Below are positions 1 through 7,737 of a stretch of 64,000 nt of DNA, in pieces. The notes beneath the pieces are model-generated. The model had not been told where the DNA came from and ran no database searches. It saw nothing but the letters and a program-made list of their open reading frames with translations. This DNA is from Bordetella genomosp. 7 (GTDB lineage: Bacteria > Pseudomonadota > Gammaproteobacteria > Burkholderiales > Burkholderiaceae_B). The translations under genes and the position numbers were made by a program. Where the stretch lies: assembly GCF_002261265.1 (NCBI RefSeq), contig NZ_NEVK01000008.1:1-64000 (forward strand). Reading direction: 5' to 3'. Position 1 is the stretch's first letter. Every line of letters begins with the position of its first letter.

Positions 1-125
1 GTCGGCTCTCAGAGGCGCGCATCCGGGGCCTAATCTGCGTCACAAAGTCCAGGCTTTCGGTGTCAGAACAAACTCACCGGATACGCTAGTAGCGATAGCT
101 AATCACCACCGCCTTCAAGATACAA

Positions 126-176
126 GGTGTCAGACACCCCCAGTCCCGCACATCCGCTCCAAAGGCGTCAGACACC
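126..176. repeat. Two GGTGTC-type palindromic repeats
   Basis: A perfect 13-bp palindrome GGTGTCAGACACC lies at 126-138 and a one-mismatch copy (GGCGTCAGACACC) at 164-176. The same unit occurs in a dense array near 7.6 kb. They sit just past the 3' end of ffh, so they may act as a structured 3' end for that transcript, but there is no T-run. The rest of positions 1-196 holds no gene that I can support. Confidence 0.7.
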
Positions 177-196
177 CGCCAACGCACCCCGCCCCG

Positions 197-1606
197 TCAG
201 CGGAATCCGCCGAAGCGCCCCAGGCCTTTCATGCCGCCCATGGCGCGCATCATCTTCGACATCCCGCCCTTTTTCATCTGCTTCATCATGCCCTGCATCT
301 GTTCGAACTGGGCAAGCAGGCGGTTGACTTCCTGCACCGGCACTCCCGCGCCGGCCGCAATGCGGCGCTTGCGCGAGGCCTTGATGAGCTCGGGCTTGGC
401 GCGTTCGCCGGGTGTCATGGAATTCAGGATGCCCTCGGTGCGACGCAGCTGCTTTTCGGCCTGGCCGCCCTGCAGCTGGCCGGCGGCCTGCTGGAACTGC
501 GCGGGCAGCTTTTCCAGCAAAGACCCCATGTCGCCCAGCTTCTTCACCTGGCCCAATTGCTCGCGGAAATCGTTCAGGTTGAACTTGTCGCCCGACTTCA
601 GCTTGGTCGCCAGCTTCTGCGCTTCGGCGATATCGATGTTCTTCTGCGCCTGCTCGACCAACGACACAATGTCGCCCATGCCCAGCACCCGCTGGGCCAT
701 GCGGTCGGGGTGAAAGGGTTCGAATCCATCGAGCTTTTCGGACACCCCCACGAACTTCAGGGGCTTGCCCGTTACATGCCGCACCGACAGCGCCGCGCCG
801 CCGCGGGCATCGCCGTCGAGCTTGGTCAGCACCACGCCGGTCAGCGGCAACGCCTCGGCAAAGGCGCGTGCGGTGTTTACCGCGTCCTGGCCCTGCATGG
901 CGTCCACCACGAACAGCGTTTCCACCGGACGCACCAGGTCGTGCAGCGCGCGGATCTCGCGCATCATGGCTTCGTCGATGCCCAGGCGGCCCGCCGTATC
1001 CAGGATCAGCACGTCGTAATGATGCCGCCGCGCGTGTTCTACCGCATCGCGCGCGATATCTTCGGGCTTCTGGCTGGGGTCCGACGGCAGGAAATCAATG
1101 CCTGCCTGCTGCGCCACCGTTTTCAGCTGTTCGATAGCTGCGGGACGGTAGACGTCGGCGCTGACCGTCAGCACTTTCTTCTTGCCGGTGTTGCGCCCAT
1201 TCTGCACGTGCAGGCCCTGCGCCAGCCAGCGGCCCAGCTTGCCCGTGGTCGTGGTTTTGCCGGCGCCCTGCAGGCCGGCCATCAGGATGACGGCCGGCGG
1301 CTGCACCGCCAGCGACAATTCGCCCGCCGCCGCGCCCAGGTCGCCGCCCATGAGCGAGGTCAGTTCCCGGCTGACCACACCCACCAGGGCCTGGCCGGGG
1401 CTCAGGCTGCCCACCACCTCTTCGCCCAGTGCCTTTTCTTTTACCCGGGAGATAAAGTCGCGCACGACCGGCAAGGCCACATCGGCCTCGAGCAGCGCCA
1501 TACGGACCTCGCGCAGCATTTCCTGCGTGTTGGCTTCGGTAAGGCGGGCTTCGCCGCGCAGTGTCTTGACGACACGCGACAGGCGTTGAGTAAGGTTATC
1601 GAGCAT
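197..1606 (-). CDS. ffh: Signal recognition particle protein Ffh
   Basis: GTPase of the signal recognition particle, which binds 4.5S RNA and signal peptides of nascent inner-membrane proteins and docks with FtsY. The 469-residue product has the helical N domain (about 1-90), the G domain with P-loop GLQGAGKTTTTGK near residue 111, DTAGRLG near 200 and TKLDGDARGG near 260, and a methionine-rich M domain at the C-terminus (QMQGMMKQMKKGGMSKMM). Length and domain order are normal for the family. The ATG at 1606 is preceded by a short gap to the divergent ccsA-like gene. A core chromosomal gene; identification is secure. Confidence 0.98.
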   Translation of the reverse strand: MLDNLTQRLSRVVKTLRGEARLTEANTQEMLREVRMALLEADVALPVVRDFISRVKEKALGEEVVGSLSPGQALVGVVSRELTSLMGGDLGAAAGELSLAVQPPAVILMAGLQGAGKTTTTGKLGRWLAQGLHVQNGRNTGKKKVLTVSADVYRPAAIEQLKTVAQQAGIDFLPSDPSQKPEDIARDAVEHARRHHYDVLILDTAGRLGIDEAMMREIRALHDLVRPVETLFVVDAMQGQDAVNTARAFAEALPLTGVVLTKLDGDARGGAALSVRHVTGKPLKFVGVSEKLDGFEPFHPDRMAQRVLGMGDIVSLVEQAQKNIDIAEAQKLATKLKSGDKFNLNDFREQLGQVKKLGDMGSLLEKLPAQFQQAAGQLQGGQAEKQLRRTEGILNSMTPGERAKPELIKASRKRRIAAGAGVPVQEVNRLLAQFEQMQGMMKQMKKGGMSKMMRAMGGMKGLGRFGGFR

Positions 1607-1714
1607 GAGAGGCGTTTCCGCTTACACTAGTTGATTGAACAGAGGCCCGGGCGGACGGCTTTTGCGCCCACCGGCGACGAGCGCCCCAGGGGCCCCATCC
1701 AGACAACGGTATTT

Positions 1715-2557
1715 ATGTCATTAGGCATTGTATTTCACGCCGTGGCCGCGCTGGCATACGCCGTACTCGTTGCGGGGTTGTGGCGCCGCCTGCAAGGGGC
1801 GGGCAGCATCGAGAAAACCGGCCGCATCGCGCGCGCGTTCCTGCTGCTCGCGCTGGTAATCCATGGCGCGGGGCTGCAGTACGCCATGCTGAGCGGTTCC
1901 GGGTTGTTTGTCGGGTGGGCGCTGGCCCTGTCGGCCACGGTCTGGCTGGGGCTGGTGGTATTCTGGCTCGAAAGCCTGCTGGTGCGCATCGACGGCCTGC
2001 AACTGCTGCTGTTGCCGGCCGCGGCCGTCGTATGCGCCATGGCGGCGTTGTTCCCGCAGGGCCAACTGGTTCCGCACGCCGACAGCGGCTGGCTGCGCCT
2101 GCACTTGCTGATCGCCCTGGCCGCCTACGCCCTGATCACCGTTGCCGCCCTGCATGCCCTGCTGATGGCCCTGCTCGACCGCCATCTGCACCGGCCGCTG
2201 GACGCACCCGCCGAACGCAGCATCGTCGGCCGCATCCTGGATGCCCAGCCGCCGCTGCTGGTGCAAGAACAGCTGCTGTTCCGGGTGATCTGGATCGGTT
2301 TCGCCGTACTGACGGCCGCGGTGGCCTCGGGCTCGATCGCGTCCATGCAGCTTACCGGCAAGGTGCTGCCGTTCGATCACAAAACCGTTTTCACCCTGCT
2401 GTCATGGCTGACCTTCGGCGTATTGCTGCTCGGGCGCCATATCCGGGGGTGGCGCGGGCGCGTGGCGCTGCGCTGGACGCTGACGGGCTTCGCTTTCCTG
2501 ATCCTGGCCTATACCGGCAGCCGGTTCGTACTCGAAGTCATACTGCATCGGAGCTGA
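1715..2557 (+). CDS. CcsA/YpjD-type cytochrome c assembly membrane protein
   Basis: Inner-membrane protein of the CcsA/HemX-like family, 280 residues, almost entirely hydrophobic with about eight predicted membrane segments. The segment around DHKTVFTLLSW...GRHIRGWRG near the C-terminus, with its histidine, resembles the haem-handling part of CcsA-like proteins. The ORF is open further upstream, but the ATG at 1715 begins a hydrophobic helix directly, while the upstream part (GC-rich, Arg/Pro-rich) looks like leader DNA, so 1715 is chosen. It is divergent from ffh, the usual partner of this ypjD-type gene in proteobacteria, and is followed one base later by the next gene. Its exact role in haem or cytochrome biogenesis is not proved by sequence. 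Confidence 0.85.
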   Translation: MSLGIVFHAVAALAYAVLVAGLWRRLQGAGSIEKTGRIARAFLLLALVIHGAGLQYAMLSGSGLFVGWALALSATVWLGLVVFWLESLLVRIDGLQLLLLPAAAVVCAMAALFPQGQLVPHADSGWLRLHLLIALAAYALITVAALHALLMALLDRHLHRPLDAPAERSIVGRILDAQPPLLVQEQLLFRVIWIGFAVLTAAVASGSIASMQLTGKVLPFDHKTVFTLLSWLTFGVLLLGRHIRGWRGRVALRWTLTGFAFLILAYTGSRFVLEVILHRS

Positions 2558-2558
2558 C

Positions 2559-2810
2559 GTGGGTAAGTTGTTACTTTGGGTCATCATCATCCTGGCGGTC
2601 ATGATGATCGCCCGCATTGTGTCGTCCCGCGCAGCCAGCCGGCGCGAATCCAGGGGCGCCGGCACGCCAGCGCGACGGCCCGGCGAAGAGCCTGTCGAAT
2701 CCATGGTGCGCTGCGCCCATTGCGGCATTCACCTGCCGCGTTCCGAAGCCGTGCTGCTCGACGGCAAGACCTGGTGCAGCAGCGACCACGCCCGTCTGGG
2801 CCAACGCTAG
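2559..2810 (+). CDS. PP0621-family small membrane-anchored protein
   Basis: An 83-residue protein with an N-terminal membrane helix (LLLWVIIILAVMMIARIV) followed by a basic linker and a C-terminal small zinc-ribbon-like motif CAHCGIHLPRSEAVLLDG...WCSSDH, i.e. Cys-X2-Cys ... Cys ... His. This pattern is typical of the PP0621 family found next to ypjD/ampD genes in betaproteobacteria. The start is GTG at 2559, one base after the previous stop, with CGGAGC as ribosome site inside the upstream gene, so the two are translationally linked. Function unknown; metal binding is likely from the Cys/His spacing. Confidence 0.75.
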   Translation: MGKLLLWVIIILAVMMIARIVSSRAASRRESRGAGTPARRPGEEPVESMVRCAHCGIHLPRSEAVLLDGKTWCSSDHARLGQR

Positions 2811-2880
2811 GCGCCCCGGCCGGGTCGGCCAAGGCAGGCATAATGGGGGCAACGCTTACCCCACGAGATGAGCCGTACCC

Positions 2881-3459
2881 ATGTATTTTCAGCTCGATCG
2901 ACACGGGTGGCTGGCGCCCGCGCCGGGCGTGCGCCTGATGCCATCGCCGAATTGCGACGCCCGCCCCCGCGGCATGCCGGTTTCGCTCCTGGTCATTCAC
3001 AACATCAGCCTGCCGCCCGGACAATTCGGCGGCCCGCACGTTGCCAACCTGTTCCTGAACCGCCTGGACTACGGCGCCCACCCCTGGCTCGAACGCCTGC
3101 GCGGCCTGCGCGTATCGGCGCACTTTTTCATTGATCGCCAGGGCAATATCACGCAGTTCGTCTCTACCGAAGCGCGGGCCTGGCACGCCGGCGTGTCGCG
3201 CCTGGACGGGCGCGAGCGCTGCAATGATTTTTCGCTGGGCATCGAGCTCGAAGGCACCGACACGCAGCCCTACACCGACGCGCAATACGCCACGCTGGCG
3301 AAATTGGCGCGACTGCTGCGCACGCGCTATCCTTTGCGAACGGTTCGCGGCCACGAGCATATCGCCCCCGGCCGCAAAACCGATCCCGGCCCCGCTTTCA
3401 ACTGGCCACGCTTTGGCCGGCTGGCCAGCTTCGCGCGCCGCCAGCTGCCGCCACGCTAA
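2881..3459 (+). CDS. ampD: 1,6-anhydro-N-acetylmuramyl-L-alanine amidase AmpD
   Basis: Cytoplasmic zinc amidase of murein recycling: removes the peptide from 1,6-anhydro-MurNAc-peptides, and so controls the inducer level for AmpR-type beta-lactamase regulation. The 192-residue protein carries the amidase_2 fold with zinc-ligand histidines in LVIHNIS (near residue 39) and RGHEHIAPGRKTDPGPAF near 160, where the HIAPGRKTDPG stretch is the AmpD signature. No signal peptide, in keeping with the cytoplasmic AmpD rather than AmiD. Position after ypjD/PP0621 genes is the usual Bordetella/Achromobacter arrangement. Confidence 0.93.
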   Translation: MYFQLDRHGWLAPAPGVRLMPSPNCDARPRGMPVSLLVIHNISLPPGQFGGPHVANLFLNRLDYGAHPWLERLRGLRVSAHFFIDRQGNITQFVSTEARAWHAGVSRLDGRERCNDFSLGIELEGTDTQPYTDAQYATLAKLARLLRTRYPLRTVRGHEHIAPGRKTDPGPAFNWPRFGRLASFARRQLPPR

Positions 3460-3472
3460 TCAAGGAACCAAC

Positions 3473-4093
3473 ATGCTCAAGATCTGGGGACGCCCGAATT
3501 CGGTCAACGTACAGAAGGTGCTCTGGACTGTCCGCGAACTGGCGCTGCCTCATACCACCGAGCACGTGGGCGGGCAGTTCGGCGGGCTCGACACACCCGA
3601 ATACGGCAACATGAACCCCAACCGCAAAGTGCCCGTCATCGACGATGGCGGCCTGGTGTTGTGGGAATCCAATGCCATCGTGCGCTACCTGGCCGCCCGA
3701 TACAACGAGGGCGGGCTATGGCCCGCCGATGTGGCGGTGCGCGCTCAGGCCGACCGCTGGATGGACTGGACTGCCACCGAATGGCAGGTCGCCATGGTGC
3801 CGGCCTTTGTCGGCCTGTGCCGCACTCCCGAACCGCAACGCGATGCGACCGCCATTGCCGAATCGATCCACAGAACCAACCAGCTGGGCCAGATGCTCGA
3901 TGCCGCGCTGCAAGGTTGCGAATACATAGCCGGCAGCCATTTCACCATGGGCGACATCGTCCTGGGCTGCGTGGCCCATCGCTGGCTGGGCATGCCCATC
4001 GAACGCCCTGCCACGCCGGCCCTGTCGGCCTGGTATCGCCGCCTGATGATGCGCCCGGCGCCGCAAGGCGTGCTGACACTGCCGTTGTCGTGA
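3473..4093 (+). CDS. Glutathione S-transferase family protein
   Basis: A 206-residue cytosolic GST. The N-terminal thioredoxin-like domain (1-80) contains WGRPNSVNVQKVLWTVREL, the cis-proline segment NRKVPVIDDG and the glutathione-binding ESNAIVRYLA; the all-helical C-terminal domain follows, with the N-capping region FTMGDIVLGC. The start ATG at 3473 follows AAGGAACCAAC, a usable ribosome site. Fourteen bases separate it from the stop of the convergent MarR gene. The substrate cannot be told from the sequence. Confidence 0.92.
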   Translation: MLKIWGRPNSVNVQKVLWTVRELALPHTTEHVGGQFGGLDTPEYGNMNPNRKVPVIDDGGLVLWESNAIVRYLAARYNEGGLWPADVAVRAQADRWMDWTATEWQVAMVPAFVGLCRTPEPQRDATAIAESIHRTNQLGQMLDAALQGCEYIAGSHFTMGDIVLGCVAHRWLGMPIERPATPALSAWYRRLMMRPAPQGVLTLPLS

Positions 4094-4107
4094 TCCGCGC
4101 GGGCGTC

Positions 4108-4599
4108 CTAGCCCAGCCGGCCCAGCAAGGCAATCAGCTGCGCGCGCTCGGCGGCGCCCAGCCGGGCGCTGATACGCGTATCGTGGGCGCGCACTGCCCG
4201 GGTTATTTCCACATGCGCGCGCTTGCCGGCCGGCGTGGCCACCAGTGAATACGCGCGGCGGTCGCCGGCGGCATCTTCCCGACTCACATATCCCAGGGCC
4301 TGCAGCTGATCCACCAGCTGCACCGCGCCCGACCGGGCGATGCCCAGGATGCGAGCCAGCTCGGTCAGTTTCAGGCGCGGGTTCGCGGCAATCAGCGTCA
4401 GTGCAGAAAACCGCTGCGGCGTAATGTCCCAAGGCGCCAGCGCGGCCAGGAAATCTTCGTAGATAAGAATCTGCGCCCGCCGTATGGCGTAGCCCACCAG
4501 CTCGTCCAGCACGCCATATTCCACGCCGGGCACGTGCGGGTCGAAGTGCTCGCCGCGGGCCAGGGGCCGGCGCGGCCTGAACGATGAAGCTGGTGGCAT
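4108..4599 (-). CDS. MarR-family transcriptional regulator
   Basis: A 163-residue winged-helix repressor-type protein. The DNA-binding part lies in the middle: LKLTELARILGIARSGAVQLVDQLQALGYVSREDAAGDRRAYSL is split here over helix-turn-helix and wing (DRRAYSLVATPAGK is the MarR wing signature). A GTG at 4608 would add three residues; the ATG at 4599 is preferred. The gene is divergent from a flavin monooxygenase gene, and the intergenic region holds a perfect inverted repeat (4698-4716) of the size MarR dimers bind. It probably controls that catabolic unit in response to an aromatic or phenolic ligand; the ligand is unknown. Confidence 0.9.
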   Translation of the reverse strand: MPPASSFRPRRPLARGEHFDPHVPGVEYGVLDELVGYAIRRAQILIYEDFLAALAPWDITPQRFSALTLIAANPRLKLTELARILGIARSGAVQLVDQLQALGYVSREDAAGDRRAYSLVATPAGKRAHVEITRAVRAHDTRISARLGAAERAQLIALLGRLG

Positions 4600-4697
4600 G
4601 GCAAACACAATCGCTGAAAAGGGGACTACACACTACCCCAGACTTCCCGTGCGCGCTACCGGCTCGGGTTAGTCCCAGTGTGCGTCCGCCGACACAT

Positions 4698-4716
4698 TTG
4701 TTATGGTGCATAACAA
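4698..4716. promoter_or_regulatory. Perfect 19-bp inverted repeat, likely MarR operator
   Basis: TTGTTATG-GTG-CATAACAA: two 8-bp arms match perfectly around a 3-bp centre. It lies 25 bases before the monooxygenase ATG (4741) and about 100 bases before the MarR start. Arm length, TTG/CAA ends and position in a divergent regulator-target gap are typical of MarR operators. Confidence 0.7.
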
Positions 4717-4740
4717 TAAAAAAATGCCTGGAGAGAGACC

Positions 4741-6006
4741 ATGCAGATCACCATCGCCGGTGCGGGCATCGGCGGGCTGGCGCTCGCGCTGATGCTGCAC
4801 CAGCGCGGCGTCGATTGCCGCGTCTACGAAAGCGCGCAGGTGCTGCGCCCCCTGGGAGTCGGCATCAACCTGCTGCCTCACGCGGTCAACGAACTTGAAC
4901 AACTGGGGTTGCTCGACCTGTTGTCCGAACGGGCGATTGCCACGTCGTCCCTGCACTACTACAACAAACTCGGCCAACCCATCTGGCGCGAGCCCCGTGG
5001 CCTGCAGGCCGGCTATCCACTGCCGCAATTTTCGATTCACCGCGGCGAATTCCAGATGCTGCTGGCCGACACCGTACGCGCGCGGCTCGGGCCGGATGCC
5101 ATCGTCACCGGCATGGCCCTGGAAAGCGCCAGCCAGGACGGTGACCGCGCCTGCGCCACGTTCCGCAGCCGCGCCGACGGCTCTGTGCATACCGTCCAGG
5201 CAGACGCGGTGGTCGGCGCCGATGGCATCCATTCCGCCTTGCGCCGCCAGTTCTATCCCACTGGCGACGAGCCCCGTTTTTCCGGGCGCATGCTGTGGCG
5301 CGCGGTTACCGAAGCAGACCCGTACCTGGACGGCCGCACCATGTTCATGGCCGGCCACCAGGACCAGAAATTTGTTTGTTATCCGATTTCGGAACCCCTG
5401 CGGCGCGACGGCAGGTCGCTGATCAATTGGATTGCCGAACTGGCGATTCCCGACGCCACGCTGCCCGCCACCGACTGGAACCGCAGCGTCGACAAGTCGG
5501 TGTTCGCCGACCGGTTCGCCGACTGGCGCTGGGACTGGATCGACATTCCGGCCATCATCGATGGCGCGCAGGCCATCTACGAGTTTCCGCTGGTCGACCG
5601 CGACCCGCTGCCGCGCTGGACGCGCGGCCGCCTGACCTTGCTGGGCGATGCCGCCCATCCCATGTATCCCATCGGGTCGAACGGATCCGCGCAAGCCATT
5701 CTGGATGCCCGGTGCCTGGCCGACTCGCTTGCGCAGGTCCGGCGCGGCCAGTTGCGCGCACTGGAAACCGCCCTGCTCGAGTACGAGGCCGAACGCCTGC
5801 CGCGCACGGCCGGCATCGTGCTGCGCAATCGCCTCAATGGCCCCGAGCAGGTCATGCAAATGGCCGAAGAACGCGCGCCGCAAGGCTTCCAGAACATCAA
5901 CGACATCATCTCCAACGACGAACTGCAGGCCGTCTCGCTGCGCTACAAGCAGCTGGCCGGGTTCGACCCCGCGGCGCTGCGCCGCCAAACCGGAGCCCAA
6001 CCATGA
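4741..6006 (+). CDS. FAD-dependent aromatic monooxygenase (PHBH fold)
   Basis: A 421-residue group A flavin monooxygenase. It starts with the dinucleotide-binding motif AGAGIGGLALALMLHQRG, has the DAVVGADGIHSALRR segment (the DG motif) near residue 160 and the GD motif RLTLLGDAAHPMYPIGSNG near residue 300, the three hallmarks of the p-hydroxybenzoate hydroxylase family. It probably hydroxylates an aromatic or heteroaromatic ring with NAD(P)H and O2; closest look is to the PhzS-like flavin-dependent oxidoreductases. The next gene (DUF3237) overlaps it by four bases (ATGA), so both are co-translated. The substrate is not predictable here. Confidence 0.9.
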   Translation: MQITIAGAGIGGLALALMLHQRGVDCRVYESAQVLRPLGVGINLLPHAVNELEQLGLLDLLSERAIATSSLHYYNKLGQPIWREPRGLQAGYPLPQFSIHRGEFQMLLADTVRARLGPDAIVTGMALESASQDGDRACATFRSRADGSVHTVQADAVVGADGIHSALRRQFYPTGDEPRFSGRMLWRAVTEADPYLDGRTMFMAGHQDQKFVCYPISEPLRRDGRSLINWIAELAIPDATLPATDWNRSVDKSVFADRFADWRWDWIDIPAIIDGAQAIYEFPLVDRDPLPRWTRGRLTLLGDAAHPMYPIGSNGSAQAILDARCLADSLAQVRRGQLRALETALLEYEAERLPRTAGIVLRNRLNGPEQVMQMAEERAPQGFQNINDIISNDELQAVSLRYKQLAGFDPAALRRQTGAQP

Positions 6007-6476
6007 CCGAGATCACGCATCCCGCCCCGCCCGGGCTCGAGCACATTGCCACGCTGCACGTACAGGTCGGCCCGCCGCAAGAAGTCGGCGACACGCCCCA
6101 GGGGCGCCGGCGCATCATCCCCATCCTGGGCGGGCAGGCGTACGGCAAGCTGGCCGGGCGCATCCTGCCGGGCGGCGCAGACTTCCAGGCCATACGCTCG
6201 GCCACATACACCGACATCCACGCGCGCTACATCATCGAAACCGACGAAGGCCACCGCGTCTACGTAGAAAACACCGGCATCCGCACCGGCAACGCCGATG
6301 ACATCGCCCGGCTCGCCCGGGGCGAAGCCGTTGATCCGGCGCGCCTGTACTTCCGCACCTACCCGCGCTTTGAAACCGCTGCGCCGGGCCTGGCCTGGCT
6401 CAACGAACACCTGTTCGTGGGCACGGGCGCCCGTTACCCCGACCGTGTCGAGCTGGCGTTCTATCGCGTCTGCTGA
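6003..6476 (+). CDS. DUF3237 domain protein
   Basis: A 157-residue cytoplasmic protein of the DUF3237 family, a lipocalin-like beta-barrel. Typical features are GRRRIIPILGG near residue 40, the central DIHARYIIETDEGHRVYVENTGIR split over two strands, and the terminal GTGARYPDRVELAFYRV. Family members are often encoded beside flavin monooxygenases or tautomerases in aromatic catabolism, as here, where the ATG overlaps the monooxygenase stop. No enzymatic function is established for the family that I can rely on. Confidence 0.85.
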   Translation: MTEITHPAPPGLEHIATLHVQVGPPQEVGDTPQGRRRIIPILGGQAYGKLAGRILPGGADFQAIRSATYTDIHARYIIETDEGHRVYVENTGIRTGNADDIARLARGEAVDPARLYFRTYPRFETAAPGLAWLNEHLFVGTGARYPDRVELAFYRVC

Positions 6477-6547
6477 CCCTTTCCCCACCTAGCTGAAACG
6501 CCCAGCCGCAGGCCATGTACCCGCGGCATTCTTCCAGGAGACACACC

Positions 6548-7513
6548 ATGCAACTGCGATTGCGCCGCCTGTTCGCCGCCGCCCTGTTCTGCCTGCCCGC
6601 GGCCGGCCTTGCACAGTATCCCGATGCCCCCATCCGCCTGAACGTGGGCTTTCCTCCCGGAACAGGCCCTGACATCGTGGCGCGCACCCTGTCCCAGCAA
6701 CTGGGCGAGCGCCTCAAGCAAAGCGTGGTGGTCGAGAACCGCGCCGGCGCGGGCGGGCAGATCGCGGCGCAGGCCGTCGCGCGCAGCCCGGCCGATGGCT
6801 ACACCCTGTTGCTGGGCGAAGTCGGCTCAATCAGTATTTCGCCCGCCACCTACAGCAACCTGAACTACAACCCCACCAAAGACTTCGCGCCGATCTCGGA
6901 AGTGGTGCGCGTGGACTTCGTGCTGGTGGTGCCCGCCAACTCGCCCTACAAAGACCTGCAGGCCTTCATCGCCGCCGGCAAGCAGGCGGATGACCGCATC
7001 AACTTCGGCACCTTCGGCGCAGGCACGCCCGGCCATTTCGGAGCCGAACTTTTCGCGCGCGAAGCGGGCTTAAAGATCGAACCGGTGCACTACCGCAACA
7101 CGGGCGATGCGGTGTCGGCCCTGGTCTCCGGCGGCGTACAGGCCGCGTTCGTCACCACCGCGCTCGCGGCCCCGCAGGTCAAGGGCGGCAAAATGCGCGC
7201 ACTGGCCGTAACCGGAAGCGAACCTTCGGCAACCATGCCCGACGTGCCCACCTTCAAGCAAGCGGGTTACGGCAAAGTGGATTTCGGCGCCTGGTTCGCG
7301 CTGTTCGCCCCGGCCGGCACGCCAGACGCCGTGCTGAACCTTCTGCAAACCGAAAGCGCCGCCGGCCTGCGCGCCCCCGAAGCCGCCCGCACCCTGCAAG
7401 GCGCCGGCTTCACCATCGTCGGCTCCTCGCGCCAGGACTTGCAACGCCTGCTCGACAGCGAAGCAAAACGCTGGTCCGACATCGTCAAAGCCACCGGCTT
7501 CAAAGCCGACTGA
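6548..7513 (+). CDS. Bug/TctC-family periplasmic solute-binding protein
   Basis: A 321-residue extracytoplasmic receptor of the tripartite tricarboxylate (TctC/Bug) family, greatly expanded in Bordetella and relatives. The signal peptide is MQLRLRRLFAAALFCLPAAGLAQ with cleavage near residue 23; the mature part opens with YPDAPIRLNVGFPPGTGPDI, the conserved ligand-loop region, and has NRAGAGGQIAAQAVARSPADGYT split over the usual motif. The start ATG at 6548 follows CAGGAGACACACC. It lies 71 bases after the monooxygenase/DUF3237 pair and may deliver their substrate (often a carboxylate), but that is inference. No TctA/TctB genes lie nearby. Confidence 0.92.
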   Translation: MQLRLRRLFAAALFCLPAAGLAQYPDAPIRLNVGFPPGTGPDIVARTLSQQLGERLKQSVVVENRAGAGGQIAAQAVARSPADGYTLLLGEVGSISISPATYSNLNYNPTKDFAPISEVVRVDFVLVVPANSPYKDLQAFIAAGKQADDRINFGTFGAGTPGHFGAELFAREAGLKIEPVHYRNTGDAVSALVSGGVQAAFVTTALAAPQVKGGKMRALAVTGSEPSATMPDVPTFKQAGYGKVDFGAWFALFAPAGTPDAVLNLLQTESAAGLRAPEAARTLQGAGFTIVGSSRQDLQRLLDSEAKRWSDIVKATGFKAD

Positions 7514-7560
7514 CCCAAATCCGCCCCCTCGCGCGAGCAACATTCAGAAGACGCAAAAAA

Positions 7561-7725
7561 GGTGTCTGACACCAAAAGGTGTCAGACACCCCACAACCTC
7601 ACACAGACAACCAATCTCCCCACAAAAAGGTGTCTGACTCCGAAGGTGTCAGACACCCCACAACCCCACACAGCCAACCAATCTCCCCACAGAAAGGTGT
7701 CTGACACCAAAAGGTGTCAGACACC
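7561..7725. repeat. Three tandem modules of paired GGTGTC palindromes
   Basis: Three copies of a unit made of GGTGTCTGACACC, a 3-4 base spacer and GGTGTCAGACACC lie at 7561-7590, 7629-7657 and 7696-7725. The first and third are perfect; the second has GGTGTCTGACTCC. Linkers of about 38 bases are also alike (CCACAACC...AACCAATCTCCCCACA), so the period is 67-68 bp. The array fills the space between the convergent Bug-protein gene and htpG and could act as a bidirectional transcription barrier. The same palindrome occurs at 126-176. Confidence 0.85.
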
Positions 7726-7737
7726 CCCCGCAAGCAA

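Noticed and set aside
557-1630. Long plus-strand frame opposite ffh
   Set aside because: Shadow frame of the certain ffh gene in GC-rich DNA; same for long frames opposite htpG, nosZ, nosD and trbI.
7561-7725. CRISPR-like regular repeats
   Set aside because: Only three units, repeats are palindromic pairs and the 'spacers' are nearly identical to each other; no cas genes in the window.
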